Part shown: one piece after another, positions 16,284 through 24,569 of the stretch | Numbering within the stretch: position 1 is the stretch's first letter | Layout of the letters: the number at the start of each line of letters is the position of its first letter | Assembly: GCF_025137375.1 (NCBI RefSeq) | Contig: NZ_CP073720.1 | Span: 9,076,501 to 9,140,500, forward strand | Source: Dactylosporangium fulvum | Lineage (GTDB): Bacteria; Actinomycetota; Actinomycetes; Mycobacteriales; Micromonosporaceae | Length of the DNA stretch: 64,000 nucleotides | Direction: 5' to 3' | The notes under the pieces: model-generated | Told to the model about the DNA's origin: nothing | What the model saw: the letters and a program-made list of their open reading frames with translations, nothing else | Database searches by the model: none | Program-made: the position numbers and the translations under genes

Positions 16284-16781
16284 TCACCAGTTCTTCCGGA
16301 CCCCGGGAATCGTCCTCTTCACACAGTGCTTACTCGTGGCGCAGACCCCGATCTCCGCCTTGATGACCACGTTGCCCGTCTTCCCCTCCCAGTTTCCCTT
16401 CGGGAGAGTCAAGCCTTTGGCACCGTTCGGGATGAACGGGGTGTAGACAAAGGATTCGCTTCCCTGAGCCCGGAAGACCGAGTCCTTCTTCTTCTCGTAG
16501 TTATGGATCCAGACCTTCACGTACTTCCAGCAGTTGGCCTTATCGCCCTTACCGACGAGGTCCTCCACGCTGCCCATGATGAAAGAGGGGCCGCTCATAT
16601 AGCGACCCCAGGCGTGACAATTGCCGTCCTTGACCTCGAACATGGTGCCCGAATTTCCACCCTGTCCGGCCGGGCTGGCGGTGGATGCGTCGGCGAGCGC
16701 CGCGCTACCCGCGATCAGCCCGGCGATCAGCGCGACGCCGATCGCCAGCGGCGCGAACTTCTTCTTCAAGATGTCGATCAT
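16284..16781 (-). CDS. Small secreted protein, cysteine-containing, unknown function
   Basis: 165 residues. Signal peptide: MIDILKKKFAPLAIGVALIA, GLIAGSAALADAS, with probable cleavage near residue 30. The mature part is polar, Lys/Gly-rich, with four cysteines (NCHAWG, ANCWKY, GVCATS, HCVK) that could form two disulphides outside the cell. The leader (KxKxAPLA) resembles that of the small secreted protein at 21122, suggesting a shared origin or shared export of a local family. Codon usage is less GC-extreme than in neighbours. No domain recognised. Confidence 0.75.
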   Translation of the reverse strand: MIDILKKKFAPLAIGVALIAGLIAGSAALADASTASPAGQGGNSGTMFEVKDGNCHAWGRYMSGPSFIMGSVEDLVGKGDKANCWKYVKVWIHNYEKKKDSVFRAQGSESFVYTPFIPNGAKGLTLPKGNWEGKTGNVVIKAEIGVCATSKHCVKRTIPGVRKNW

Positions 16782-16971
16782 CGTCTGCCTTCGCGGCTCG
16801 GATTTGTCGGGTCATTGGCCGGCCGGTATCCAGCACAGCGCAACAACGGCTGGAAACCCACCCGACGGCCGTACGAAACTGTCCAAAACGCCTTGTCCGG
16901 ACCGTCATTTCGAATGTCTGGCCTGTTCTGCACGACGATTCCATCGTCCGGAGCGGGTCGGATCGAACGGA

Positions 16972-17181
16972 TCAGCGGGTGCGACGGTCGAGCCAGCCGT
17001 CGCCGTTGACGTCCTCGGACCGGGCGTCCATCACGCCGTCGCGGTTCGTACCGACGTCGGCGGAGTCGATGAGCCCGTCGTCGTCCTCGCTGCGCAACCG
17101 ACTGCGGTTCACCGCGTCGGACGTCGCGGCGCCGGCCAGTATCCGTAACCGGGTACGGCTCCGACGGCTCCAGCGGGTCAT
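16972..17181 (-). CDS. Short Asp-rich calcium-binding-loop protein, probably a remnant
   Basis: 69 residues from ATG 17181. The C-terminal half carries loops of the D-x-[DN]-x-D-G type: SEDDDGLIDS, VGTNRDGVMDA and DVNGDGWLDRR. They are arranged as in the larger EF-hand/dockerin-like repeat protein at 53442-53867. The first 25 residues are Arg/Ser-rich and look non-native. It is likely the truncated tail of a longer calcium-binding repeat protein. Confidence 0.45.
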   Translation of the reverse strand: MTRWSRRSRTRLRILAGAATSDAVNRSRLRSEDDDGLIDSADVGTNRDGVMDARSEDVNGDGWLDRRTR

Positions 17182-17304
17182 TGGCTCAACCTCGGCGGAA
17201 TGGACTGAGCCGGACCGTCCCGGACGCTCTCCCCTCTCGCAGGACATCGATCGGGTGCCGTGTGCTGGCACCGACAACGTCCGCCAACACGACGGGAGCA
17301 CATC

Positions 17305-18012
17305 GTGCGGAGGAAACTCGGCATCACGCGATTCGGCCGGATCGCCAAACTGGCGTTGGCCATCGCCGCCATCGGCATCGCACTGGTCGGCACGGCGGGC
17401 CTGGCGCGCGCCGCTGGCAGCACCTCCTCGTGCGACACCGGATCGGTTGCCGACAAGGCCGTCTGTCAGGCCCGCGAACAACTCGGCAAGCCGTACGTCT
17501 GGGGCGGCAAGGGCCCGAAGAACTTCGACTGCTCCGGCCTGACGCACTACGTGTACGCGAAGGCCGGCTTGAAATGGTCGTACTACACCGCGGCTGGCCA
17601 GTACGACTACGGTCGAACGAAGCACTGGGCGGTCTCGACCAAGGATCTGCGTCCCGGGGATCTTCTGTTCTTCGACTGGAGCGGCGGTGGCATTGACCAC
17701 GTCGGCATCTACATCGGCGGCAACCAGATGATCGAGGCTTCGTCGGGGAGCGACAAGGTCAAGGTAACGACGCTGACACATTTCCACAAACAGCACATGA
17801 AGAGTTCCGCGGTGCGGCCGGCCGGCGCCCCGAATCTAAAGTCGACGGAGACCGAGCCGTCTTCGAAATCCGCGAAGGCCGAGCGGCCGTCTCCGAAGCC
17901 GACGAAGACCGAGCCGCCTTCTGCGAAGCCGACAAAAACCAAGCCGCCGTCTCCGAAGCCGACGGCGGAGGACGGATTTCCCAATCCGACGGTGATCTAC
18001 CAGGTTGGATAG
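17305..18012 (+). CDS. Secreted NlpC/P60 peptidoglycan hydrolase with Pro/Lys/Thr tail
   Basis: 235 residues from GTG 17305, which has GGGAG nine bases upstream. Signal peptide about 1-37 (LALAIAAIGIALVG, ARAAG). NlpC/P60 domain about 50-160: KPYVWGGKGPKNFDCSGLTH with catalytic Cys76, and GGIDHVGIYIGG with His132. From about 180 the protein is a repetitive wall-spanning tail of KPTKTEPPSAKPTKTKPPSP type. It would cut the stem peptide of peptidoglycan. It sits in the cluster of secreted proteins and converges with nothing essential; the tail may keep it cell-wall associated. Confidence 0.9.
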   Translation: MRRKLGITRFGRIAKLALAIAAIGIALVGTAGLARAAGSTSSCDTGSVADKAVCQAREQLGKPYVWGGKGPKNFDCSGLTHYVYAKAGLKWSYYTAAGQYDYGRTKHWAVSTKDLRPGDLLFFDWSGGGIDHVGIYIGGNQMIEASSGSDKVKVTTLTHFHKQHMKSSAVRPAGAPNLKSTETEPSSKSAKAERPSPKPTKTEPPSAKPTKTKPPSPKPTAEDGFPNPTVIYQVG

Positions 18013-18171
18013 CCACGCGAGTCCAGTTCGGCGTCCGCCGATCATTTAGGTCGGCGGACGACGGCGTGTCGACGAATTTTCGCCCTCTTTACAAGGGCCG
18101 CTGCTTTCGGTGGAATGGATTGACCATCCGAGCCGGACAGCATCCGGCTATCTTGCGGGGAAGAGGCGGAT

Positions 18172-19554
18172 GTGCGGGTGCTGAACGATGATGCGCCGAC
18201 CAGTTCGGCGTCGGACGATGCGGCCACCGAGCGTGTCGAACTGCCGGCCACTCGCCAGGATGCGGGCGGCATCGGCGTAGCTGAGGCCGCGGCTGGCTTG
18301 GACCATGCCACTTCTCCGGCCCAGTTCGTCGCCGCGATGGCCGCGCTGAAGCAATGGTCCGGACTCACCTACCGGCAGTTGCAGCGCCGCGCACAGCAGG
18401 CCGGCGACGTCCTGCCACACAGCACGGCCGCGGCCGCGCTCACTCGCACCACCCTGCCGCGCGAGGACGTGGTCGCCGCGTTCGTACGAGCTTGCGGCGG
18501 CGACGAGTCGTCGGTCGCGCGGTGGCTGGCGACCCGCAAACGTATCGCCGCGGCGACGGTCCAAGGCACTGCGGAGCCGACCCAACCCACCACCGACAGT
18601 GATGGGCCGGTGCCACTCGCGCCCGCCCTCGCCGCACAGCTGGTGTCCGGCCGGGTGCCCACGCCGCCGGAGCTTGACCCAGCAGCCACACAGCCGAAGC
18701 CCGACCTGGCAGCCACGCAACCGGAGCCCGACCCAGCAGCCGCACAGCCGGACGAGCGCCTGACGGAGTCGCCGGCGATTGTCGAGCCACCCATCGGTGT
18801 CGAGGTCGTCCGGTCCGCTGCTCCGGAACTCACCGCTGACCGGCTCCCGGAGAGCGACTGGTCGGAGGGTGACTGGTCGGAGAGCGACCTGTTGGGACCC
18901 GATCAGCCGCGCACGCGGAGCGCGCTCAACAACGCCGTGGCCGAGCAGGACCGGGGCTCGTGGACCGGCATCCACCGCTACGACCCCGCCGTCGAGGTGC
19001 CCCGACCTGCGGGGATCCGTTGGCTGATCCCGCCGATCGCTTACCGCACCGGGTGGGCGGCGCGGGTCCTGTCCGGTGTGCTGGTCCTGCTGCTCATGGT
19101 GGTGGCGACGGCGATCACGGTGGGGTTCGTTCGCGGCCACGGCAGCGATCGGACGTCGTCACCGAGCATCAGCGTCAGCGAAACCGCGGACCCGGATACC
19201 GACGACCTCGGCACCGATCCCGACTCGGGCCCCGTCTCGACCGGACCGACCACTCCGCCTGGCGCCAACCGTACCGAATCGACCGCCACCACGGCCCCTG
19301 CGCCGTCGACCTCGGTCGTTCCGACCCCGGTGGTTCCCGGTACGACGGGGCAACCAGGTCCCGTGGTCAAGGAATCCCGCACCGGCCCCGCGGCCCAGCC
19401 GACGACGACAACGGCCACCACCACCTCCCCCACCTCCGGCCCCAACCCCGGTAGCGGAGGCGGCAAGCCGCCGGTGTGTACCGGCCTTGTCTGCACCGTC
19501 GGCCCCACGTCCACCACAACACCGCCCGACTGCACCCGGGGCTGCGTAGGCTGA
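18172..19554 (+). CDS. Membrane protein with N-terminal helix-turn-helix-like domain and Pro/Thr-rich exterior
   Basis: 460 residues from GTG. Residues about 45-125 (SPAQFVAAMAALKQWSGLTY, RQLQRRA, LPREDVVAAFVRACGG) match the helical N-domain used by actinomycete XRE-like and transmembrane regulatory proteins. A Pro/Glu-rich linker contains ATQPKPDLAATQPEPDPAA repeats. One membrane segment lies at about 300-322, followed by a Thr/Pro/Gly-rich outside tail ending with two cysteines. Topology suggests a membrane-anchored regulator or anti-sigma-like sensor with DNA- or protein-binding part inside. Function inferred only from architecture. Confidence 0.8.
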   Translation: MRVLNDDAPTSSASDDAATERVELPATRQDAGGIGVAEAAAGLDHATSPAQFVAAMAALKQWSGLTYRQLQRRAQQAGDVLPHSTAAAALTRTTLPREDVVAAFVRACGGDESSVARWLATRKRIAAATVQGTAEPTQPTTDSDGPVPLAPALAAQLVSGRVPTPPELDPAATQPKPDLAATQPEPDPAAAQPDERLTESPAIVEPPIGVEVVRSAAPELTADRLPESDWSEGDWSESDLLGPDQPRTRSALNNAVAEQDRGSWTGIHRYDPAVEVPRPAGIRWLIPPIAYRTGWAARVLSGVLVLLLMVVATAITVGFVRGHGSDRTSSPSISVSETADPDTDDLGTDPDSGPVSTGPTTPPGANRTESTATTAPAPSTSVVPTPVVPGTTGQPGPVVKESRTGPAAQPTTTTATTTSPTSGPNPGSGGGKPPVCTGLVCTVGPTSTTTPPDCTRGCVG

Positions 19555-19619
19555 TCGCGGTCCGGGACTATCCCGACCATACCGACCTGGGCGTCCCGGA
19601 CTTTTCCGAGACGGCCGCC

Positions 19620-20188
19620 GGTGGGCTGTAGCAGTTGTCGATGTTGGTGAGCGCCGGCCGGCCCGCTCCGCGATGCGCAAGGCCAGCCGCCCGCAGCATC
19701 GCAGCGAGCCGGTCGCGGATCGACGCCGTGCGGGTGCGGGACCTACACGACGGCAACTCGACGCGGACCTGGTCGTGGATGCCACCAGCCACGGCTTCCG
19801 GGCGCCGCACCGGCTGGGAGAGCTCGGCCTGCCGGGCGTGGTCGAGGACGTGGTCGGCTCCGGGCGGCGCGACGCCACCAGGTCTTCCGGGCGCCGACCG
19901 GCGCCGCGACCGGCTTCCCGATCGTCAACGTCCAGACCGGGCCAGATGGGCAGTGGCAGAAGGTCACCGCTGCGGACGATCCCTGGGACGAGCCGACGGC
20001 GGCGCTGGATGCGGAGGGGAGCACGCGCTGTTCGAGCGGTGGTACGCCACGCGGGCGGCCCGGACCGGCGCGTACGGTGCGATCAACCACGCTGGTCCAG
20101 CACCGCTTCGCGACGGTTCGCATACCACTGAAAGCGGCCGCCGGGGCGTCGTCGCCCCGGCGGCTCACGGGCTGAGCGAGGGTCAGTG
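19620..20188 (+). pseudogene. Degraded FAD-dependent monooxygenase/oxidoreductase remnant
   Basis: Homologous-looking segments occur in successive frames: IDAVRVRDLHDGNSTRT in one, DADLVVDATSHGFRAPHRLG ELGLPGVVEDVVG in the next, then FRAPTGAATGFPIVNVQTGP in another. DLVVDAxGxxSRxPxWL is the FAD-binding motif of aromatic-hydroxylase-like monooxygenases. At least two frameshifts, no start, no intact dinucleotide fold. Not functional. Confidence 0.6.
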
Positions 20189-20890
20189 CTAGATCACGTT
20201 TTTTGGCACGATCACGTCGCCGTTGATGTAGCCGGCATTCGCTCCGTTATTCGCGGATCCCCAGTCCACGGCGGCCATATGGTGGATTGAGTTGTCAGAG
20301 GGATCGCGCACCAGATAGGCCTTCTGGGTCTTCTTGGTCTTGGGGTCGTACCAGGCGTCATTCCAGCCGTAGATGACCAGGTAGTGGGCCGTGAGTGCAG
20401 AGGCGTTCTTCCACCACAGATTGCCCGGCTTGACGGTGATGATGACCGGAGCCCCTTCGTTGATCGCCTTCTTGGAGAAGGTGTAGAGCTGGCCCACGCC
20501 GGTGCGCGGGTGATTGGTATACCTGATATTGGTCTTCGGCGCCGCCCAGCGCCCTAGCGCGATGTTGACTGCGTTCGCGACATTCTCGGGAATACTGAAA
20601 CCGTAGCTGTCGGTGTTCATCCCGTCGGCCAGCTTCCTCTGCGTCGCGTCATTCTTCGAGACCCCGAAGGCGGACAGCAGTATCTGGGCGGCGCCTGGGC
20701 CGCACCAATTCCACTTCTCCTGCTTGGCACCGACCACCGACAGGATGTGCCACTGGTCCTGCGTACGATTCTTCGCCGCGTACGCGCTGGCCCCCACGGT
20801 GCCCGCGCCGATCACCACCAGCGCGAGCACGAGCGGAACGACTTTCTTCCTGAGGGCCCCGGCGAGTCGCCCGGGCATCGACAGAAGCAT
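20189..20890 (-). CDS. Secreted C39-like papain-fold cysteine peptidase
   Basis: 233 residues from ATG 20890, preceded by GGAAAGGAAC; the frame upstream is not signal-like. Signal peptide or anchor at about 12-38 (VVPLVLALVVIGAGTVGASA). The C39_2 fold motifs are EKWNWCGPGAAQILLSAFG with Cys63, TAHYLVIYGWND with His169, then LVRDPSDNS. Similar proteins are exported cysteine peptidases or peptidase-like effectors. Lower GC than neighbours and an isolated position in decayed DNA point to acquisition by transfer. Substrate unknown. Confidence 0.82.
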   Translation of the reverse strand: MLLSMPGRLAGALRKKVVPLVLALVVIGAGTVGASAYAAKNRTQDQWHILSVVGAKQEKWNWCGPGAAQILLSAFGVSKNDATQRKLADGMNTDSYGFSIPENVANAVNIALGRWAAPKTNIRYTNHPRTGVGQLYTFSKKAINEGAPVIITVKPGNLWWKNASALTAHYLVIYGWNDAWYDPKTKKTQKAYLVRDPSDNSIHHMAAVDWGSANNGANAGYINGDVIVPKNVI

Positions 20891-21121
20891 ACCTTTGTTC
20901 CTTTCCAGGGTTTGACTGTGGTGCGCCCATTCCACCCATTCCAGCCTTCGCCCAACAGCCCACAGCCAGCCTCGAACAATCCCGAACACACAGGTCAGCG
21001 CAGTCGGGACAGTCCCGTACCGCGATCACCACGAGCGAATTTTCAGGCGCTCGACCGCGCCCACCGACAATCCCGACACGTTCATTTCCGGATTATCCCG
21101 ATCAGTCCCGTACAGCCTTCG

Positions 21122-21382
21122 ATGAAAGCCATGTGGAAGACGAAAATCGCCCCGCTCGCCGTGGCGTTCGTCGCGGTCGGCGGCATCATCGCCGGCCTCG
21201 CGACGGTTGCCGCCGCCGGACCGCTGCCCGGCACCGGCTGCCCGATCGGATACGTCGTCGCCTACACCGATCAGTCTTACGGTGGTGGCGCGACCGGAAA
21301 TGTGAGGGCCGGGCTGCGTGTGAAGCCGTGGATGGCTGACAGTTCGTGCGTCAAGGCCAGGTATCGCCACCGGCCTCGGTAG
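21122..21382 (+). CDS. Small secreted protein
   Basis: 86 residues. Signal peptide MKAMWKTKIAPLAVAFVAVG, GIIAGLATVAAAG; mature part about 53 residues, Gly-rich with two cysteines (GTGCPIGY, DSSCVK) and a basic end. The leader motif KxKIAPLA parallels that of the secreted protein at 16284. No similarity of the mature part to a known family is visible. ATG at 21131 (MWKTK) is an alternative start. Confidence 0.6.
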   Translation: MKAMWKTKIAPLAVAFVAVGGIIAGLATVAAAGPLPGTGCPIGYVVAYTDQSYGGGATGNVRAGLRVKPWMADSSCVKARYRHRPR

Positions 21383-21429
21383 CGAGCAACGGGCACTGCT
21401 CGTCGTCGACGACGGTGAGCAGTGCCCTC

Positions 21430-21990
21430 CGCAACACGCTGGGCGACCGGCCTCTCTTCATCGGTCAGGCGGTGCGCCGCCCCCGCACCAGGTGCCGGTG
21501 ACGTTGATCCCGGCGATCCGGTCGGGGTCGCTGTGCACCGGGTCACGGTCGAGTTCGACAAGGTCCGCAGCCGCGCCTGCACGCAGCACGCCCGCCTGCC
21601 CCGCCGCCCCCCAGCGCCACGGCCGCTTCCCTGGTGTACGCCTCGAGGGTCCGTTCGACGGTGAGGCCCTCCTCGCGGTGGACCACCGCACCACCGGTGA
21701 CGCGGCGGGTGACCGCGGCCTGGATGCCGACCAGCGGCGACAGCGTGCCGACCGGATAGTCGCTACTGGCCGCCACCAAGGCGCCCGCGTCGAGCAGCAT
21801 GCGCATCGGGATGAGCTTGAGCGGACCGGGCAGCGGCAACATGGTCAGCTCCGCGCCGAGGTCGTGGAGGAAGGACGGCTGGGCCACCACGCGGTGGCGG
21901 GGTCGCAGACCATGGCGTGCTCGATACGGACCGGCGTACCGAGCCCGTCGACGACCTCGAGCGCATCGGCAACCGCGCCGTTGCTCACCG
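21430..21990 (-). pseudogene. Amidohydrolase (YtcJ-like) remnant with frameshifts
   Basis: Reading leftward, DALEVVDGLGTPVRIEHAMV CDPATAWW appears in one frame, then QPSFLHDLGAELTMLPLPGP and MLLDAGALVAASSDYPVGTL SPLVGIQAAVTRRV in a second, then GVLRAGAAADLVELDRDPV in a third. This is the C-terminal half of an amidohydrolase-3 enzyme, including the metal-site IEHAM and SSDYP motifs. The N-terminal half is missing and at least two frameshifts are present. Confidence 0.75.
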
Positions 21991-22127
21991 TCAACGACGG
22001 AACCAGGCCGCTACATCCTCATCCGGAGCACCGTCAGACAGCCAACTGACGCGCCTCGCTATTTGCGCGACAGTGTCTCGACGTACCGTTACGGTCCTTC
22101 GACGGCGAGGCAAGGAGGCTACCGATC

Positions 22128-23468
22128 ATGACGGACCTGTTCGCCCTGGCAGCCGACGCGTTCCTGGCCGGTGACCTCGCCCTGGCCAAGGATGCCTACG
22201 GTCAACTGCTGGGCGTCTTCGACCTCGACCAGGAGGTCGGCACGTTCTGCGGGCCTTCGAGCCCGTCCGACATGGTCGCCACCGATGTCCCCGAAGCCGT
22301 CGCCCGCTATCTGCGGGCTGTCTTTGAGACAACCCCACTGTCCGAGCGCGCCGAGGAGCTCTACGACCGGTACGCCGACCTGGGCCGTCTCGCCCCCGCC
22401 ACCAGCCTGCACGCAATCGCTGACACGCTGCGCAATGGACTGCCTGATCTGGACGACTTCCTTCCGGCCTGGATCGAGGTTCTCACCGAGCACACCGGCG
22501 GGTACTGGGCTCGCGACCGGCAGCGTCTGCTCACCGAGGCCACCGTTTGGCACGCGGGCACCGACAGCTTGGCCACGGTGGCCCGCAGGCCCGGGGACCA
22601 CCAGCCCACCACATACCTGGACTGGATCAACGCACTCACCCGCGACGGCCGTCTCGACGATGCCGCTGCTGCCGCCCGCGAGGCAACGACCATCACGGGC
22701 CTGCCCGCCGAGCGGAGCGCCGAGGTTGCCGACCGGCTGGGGGAACTCACCGCCCGTCTCGGCGACCCGCAGGCCGCGCTCGACGCCCGCCGCACGGCTT
22801 GGCGTACCCACCGGACCCGCAGCCGGTTGCTGGCGCTGGTCGTCGCGGCCGATGCCGCCGGCCAACGCGCCGGGACGCTGAAGCGCCAGCAATGGTTCGA
22901 CGCCGCACGGAGCGTCGCGGACCGGCGCATCGACGCGGTTGTCGGTAACAAGCATCGTGGCGCCTACCATCGGGTCGCCGTCCTCGCGGTCGCCTACGCC
23001 GAGGCGCTGGCCCTGGCCGCAGATCAGGCGGCCGGGGCTGCTTTCATCACCGCCACCCGCAGCCGCTATCCCCGGCACGTCGCCTTCCGTGACGAACTCG
23101 ACCGGGCGACCGCCGCTGTTGCCGGCACCTCCCCAGCGCAGGCGATAGCCTCCCGTGAACCCAGTCAACCGCGCCGGACCCGAACGGCAGGTCGCCGTGG
23201 TCGCCACGTCTGCGCTGTCAGCCCGACAGGTCGTCACCCCGGTCGAGGTCCTGATCGGGGTCGGCTGGCTGAACGCCGCCGATGTCAAGGCATGGCGCCA
23301 TGGCCGTACGCGGCGCCCACCCACCGGCCGTCCGACCACGGACGCCAGGTGGAGTCACCTCGGCCCATCCTCCCAGGGAAGAATGGGCCGGGTGTCTCAT
23401 GGTGCTCAAGGGGCGGCCGACCGTTGCGCCCGTGCGCCGAGTGCCTGGACGACGAGGCGTATGCCTAG
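22128..23468 (+). CDS. Helical-repeat protein of unknown function with a disturbed C-terminus
   Basis: 446 codons; ATG follows a strong AAGGAGG site. The first 340 residues are Ala/Leu/Arg-rich helix pairs of TPR-like type (FALAADAFLAGDLALAKDAY, DTLRNGLPDLDDFLPAWIEV LTE, AALDARRTAWRTHRTRSRLL). After about residue 345 the composition becomes Arg/Pro-rich and matches an out-of-frame reading of the next gene, so the natural end was probably near 23150. No catalytic motif. By position it resembles the protein accompanying SWIM zinc-finger genes in actinomycetes, an inference from recall. Confidence 0.7.
   Translation: MTDLFALAADAFLAGDLALAKDAYGQLLGVFDLDQEVGTFCGPSSPSDMVATDVPEAVARYLRAVFETTPLSERAEELYDRYADLGRLAPATSLHAIADTLRNGLPDLDDFLPAWIEVLTEHTGGYWARDRQRLLTEATVWHAGTDSLATVARRPGDHQPTTYLDWINALTRDGRLDDAAAAAREATTITGLPAERSAEVADRLGELTARLGDPQAALDARRTAWRTHRTRSRLLALVVAADAAGQRAGTLKRQQWFDAARSVADRRIDAVVGNKHRGAYHRVAVLAVAYAEALALAADQAAGAAFITATRSRYPRHVAFRDELDRATAAVAGTSPAQAIASREPSQPRRTRTAGRRGRHVCAVSPTGRHPGRGPDRGRLAERRRCQGMAPWPYAAPTHRPSDHGRQVESPRPILPGKNGPGVSWCSRGGRPLRPCAECLDDEAYA
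23155..23330 (+). pseudogene. N-terminal fragment of the gene following the helical-repeat protein
   Basis: GTG at 23155 opens MNPVNRAGPERQVAVVATSA, LSARQVVTPVEVLIGVGWLN and AADVKAWRHGR, which looks like the first 55 residues of a small actinobacterial protein (PVxVLVxIGWL...VxxWRxGR pattern). The homology ends at about 23325 and the rest has been lost or replaced by the convergent membrane-protein gene. Confidence 0.5.
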
Positions 23469-24005
23469 GTACGCGAACGGCAGCAGCAGCAACAGGTCCG
23501 CCGCATACGCCACAGCCGGTTCCCGAGGGATACGGCTGAGCGGGAACGCCACCGCACCTGCGCAGGTCAGCAGGCCGACCGGGACCGGTACGGCACGGAT
23601 TCGGATCAGGACCGCGCCGAGGACGAAGACGGACGTGGGGAACAGGACGCCGGCGATCCAGAACGCCAGGAATGCGGCGGACGGGTGCTCGCCGAGCAGA
23701 CGAACGGCCTCGGCGTGGCTGACATTGAAGAGTTCCTCCTGCATGCCCTGGATGCCGAAGGTGGCGCCGCCGACGCAGCCGTACATCGCGAGTGGATGAG
23801 CGAGCGCGGTGTACCGCGGAACCCGGTCCTCGATCGAGCGGAACACGGCGGTGAGGCCGACGATCCAGCAGACGGTGGCCAGGATGATGAGCGTGCCGGT
23901 GTTGACGCCCTGGAAGCCGTCCTTCCAGAAGTACGAGGACAGGCCCTGGAATATGGGCGCGGCGACGAGACATCCGCCGGCGACGATGCTGCGCAGGCGG
24001 TGCAT
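23406..24005 (-). CDS. Polytopic membrane protein of unknown function
   Basis: 199 residues with about six membrane segments (SIVAGGCLVAAPIFQGLSSY, GTLIILATVCWIVGLTAVF, FLAFWIAGVLFPTSVFVLGA, VGLLTCAGAVAFPLS, AYAADLLLLLPFAYLGIRLV). ATG at 24005 overlaps the stop of the upstream gene by one base, so the two membrane proteins are translated together. No transporter motif is recognised. The pair lies downstream of a NarL-type two-component system on the same strand, though separated from it by a different transcription unit order. Confidence 0.75.
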   Translation of the reverse strand: MHRLRSIVAGGCLVAAPIFQGLSSYFWKDGFQGVNTGTLIILATVCWIVGLTAVFRSIEDRVPRYTALAHPLAMYGCVGGATFGIQGMQEELFNVSHAEAVRLLGEHPSAAFLAFWIAGVLFPTSVFVLGAVLIRIRAVPVPVGLLTCAGAVAFPLSRIPREPAVAYAADLLLLLPFAYLGIRLVVQALGARAQRSAAP

Positions 24006-24490
24006 CAGCCCTCCCGCACAGCGGTGAGGCGGTACGAGACCCACCGGACCGCACCGGCCACGAGGCCGGCAAACGCGGCCGCCTGGTACACCACGGCCGC
24101 CCGGCCGAAGCCGTCCTGGAACACCGTCTCGGCGAGCGGCTCATCGGTGAGGATGGCGGTGCGGAGGAGCACAATGGCGCACCAGCAGGACAGTGCGGGG
24201 ACGAGCGCGACGGCGAACGGGCGCGCCAGCAGCCGCCACAGCCAGGGACCGGTGCCGGCGCCCGCAGCCAAGACCACCCCGCCCACCAGGAAGAACAGCA
24301 CCGCTGCCATGTTTGTTGTGCTGGCCAGGGCAATGCCGCGCAGGGGCGTTCCGGCGTACAGCAGCAGCATCAGCGCGAGTCCGACACCGCCGGCGATCCC
24401 CGAGGACCGCCAGGGCCAGCGGCGCAATAGTCGCACCACCGAGCCGGGGCGCAGTTCCGATTCCCGCGCGGTCGTGTTTGTTGTTGTCAT
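24005..24490 (-). CDS. Four-helix membrane protein of unknown function
   Basis: 161 residues with about four membrane segments (GIAGGVGLALMLLLYAGTPL, AAVLFFLVGGVVLAAGAGTG, FAVALVPALSCWCAIVLL, VYQAAAFAGLVAGAVRW). It heads a two-gene unit with the polytopic protein at 23406 (one-base TGATG overlap). The combination of two small hydrophobic proteins suggests one complex. Family not recognised. Confidence 0.75.
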   Translation of the reverse strand: MTTTNTTARESELRPGSVVRLLRRWPWRSSGIAGGVGLALMLLLYAGTPLRGIALASTTNMAAVLFFLVGGVVLAAGAGTGPWLWRLLARPFAVALVPALSCWCAIVLLRTAILTDEPLAETVFQDGFGRAAVVYQAAAFAGLVAGAVRWVSYRLTAVREG

Positions 24491-24569
24491 GCATCAACGG
24501 TAAAAATTCGTCGGCGTGCGGCCGTCCGCTCAGCGCTGCGACCTCGGTACCGCGTCCGCGCTACCGCGA

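Noticed and set aside
16972..17796. A 274-codon calcium-repeat gene extending through the NlpC/P60 gene
   Set aside because: Only the last 69 codons have meaningful sequence; the rest is antisense to the peptidase with catalytic Cys and His.
18148..19140. A 330-codon minus-strand frame opposite the helix-turn-helix membrane protein
   Set aside because: The plus-strand protein has a recognisable N-domain, linker, membrane segment and tail; the minus frame has none of these.
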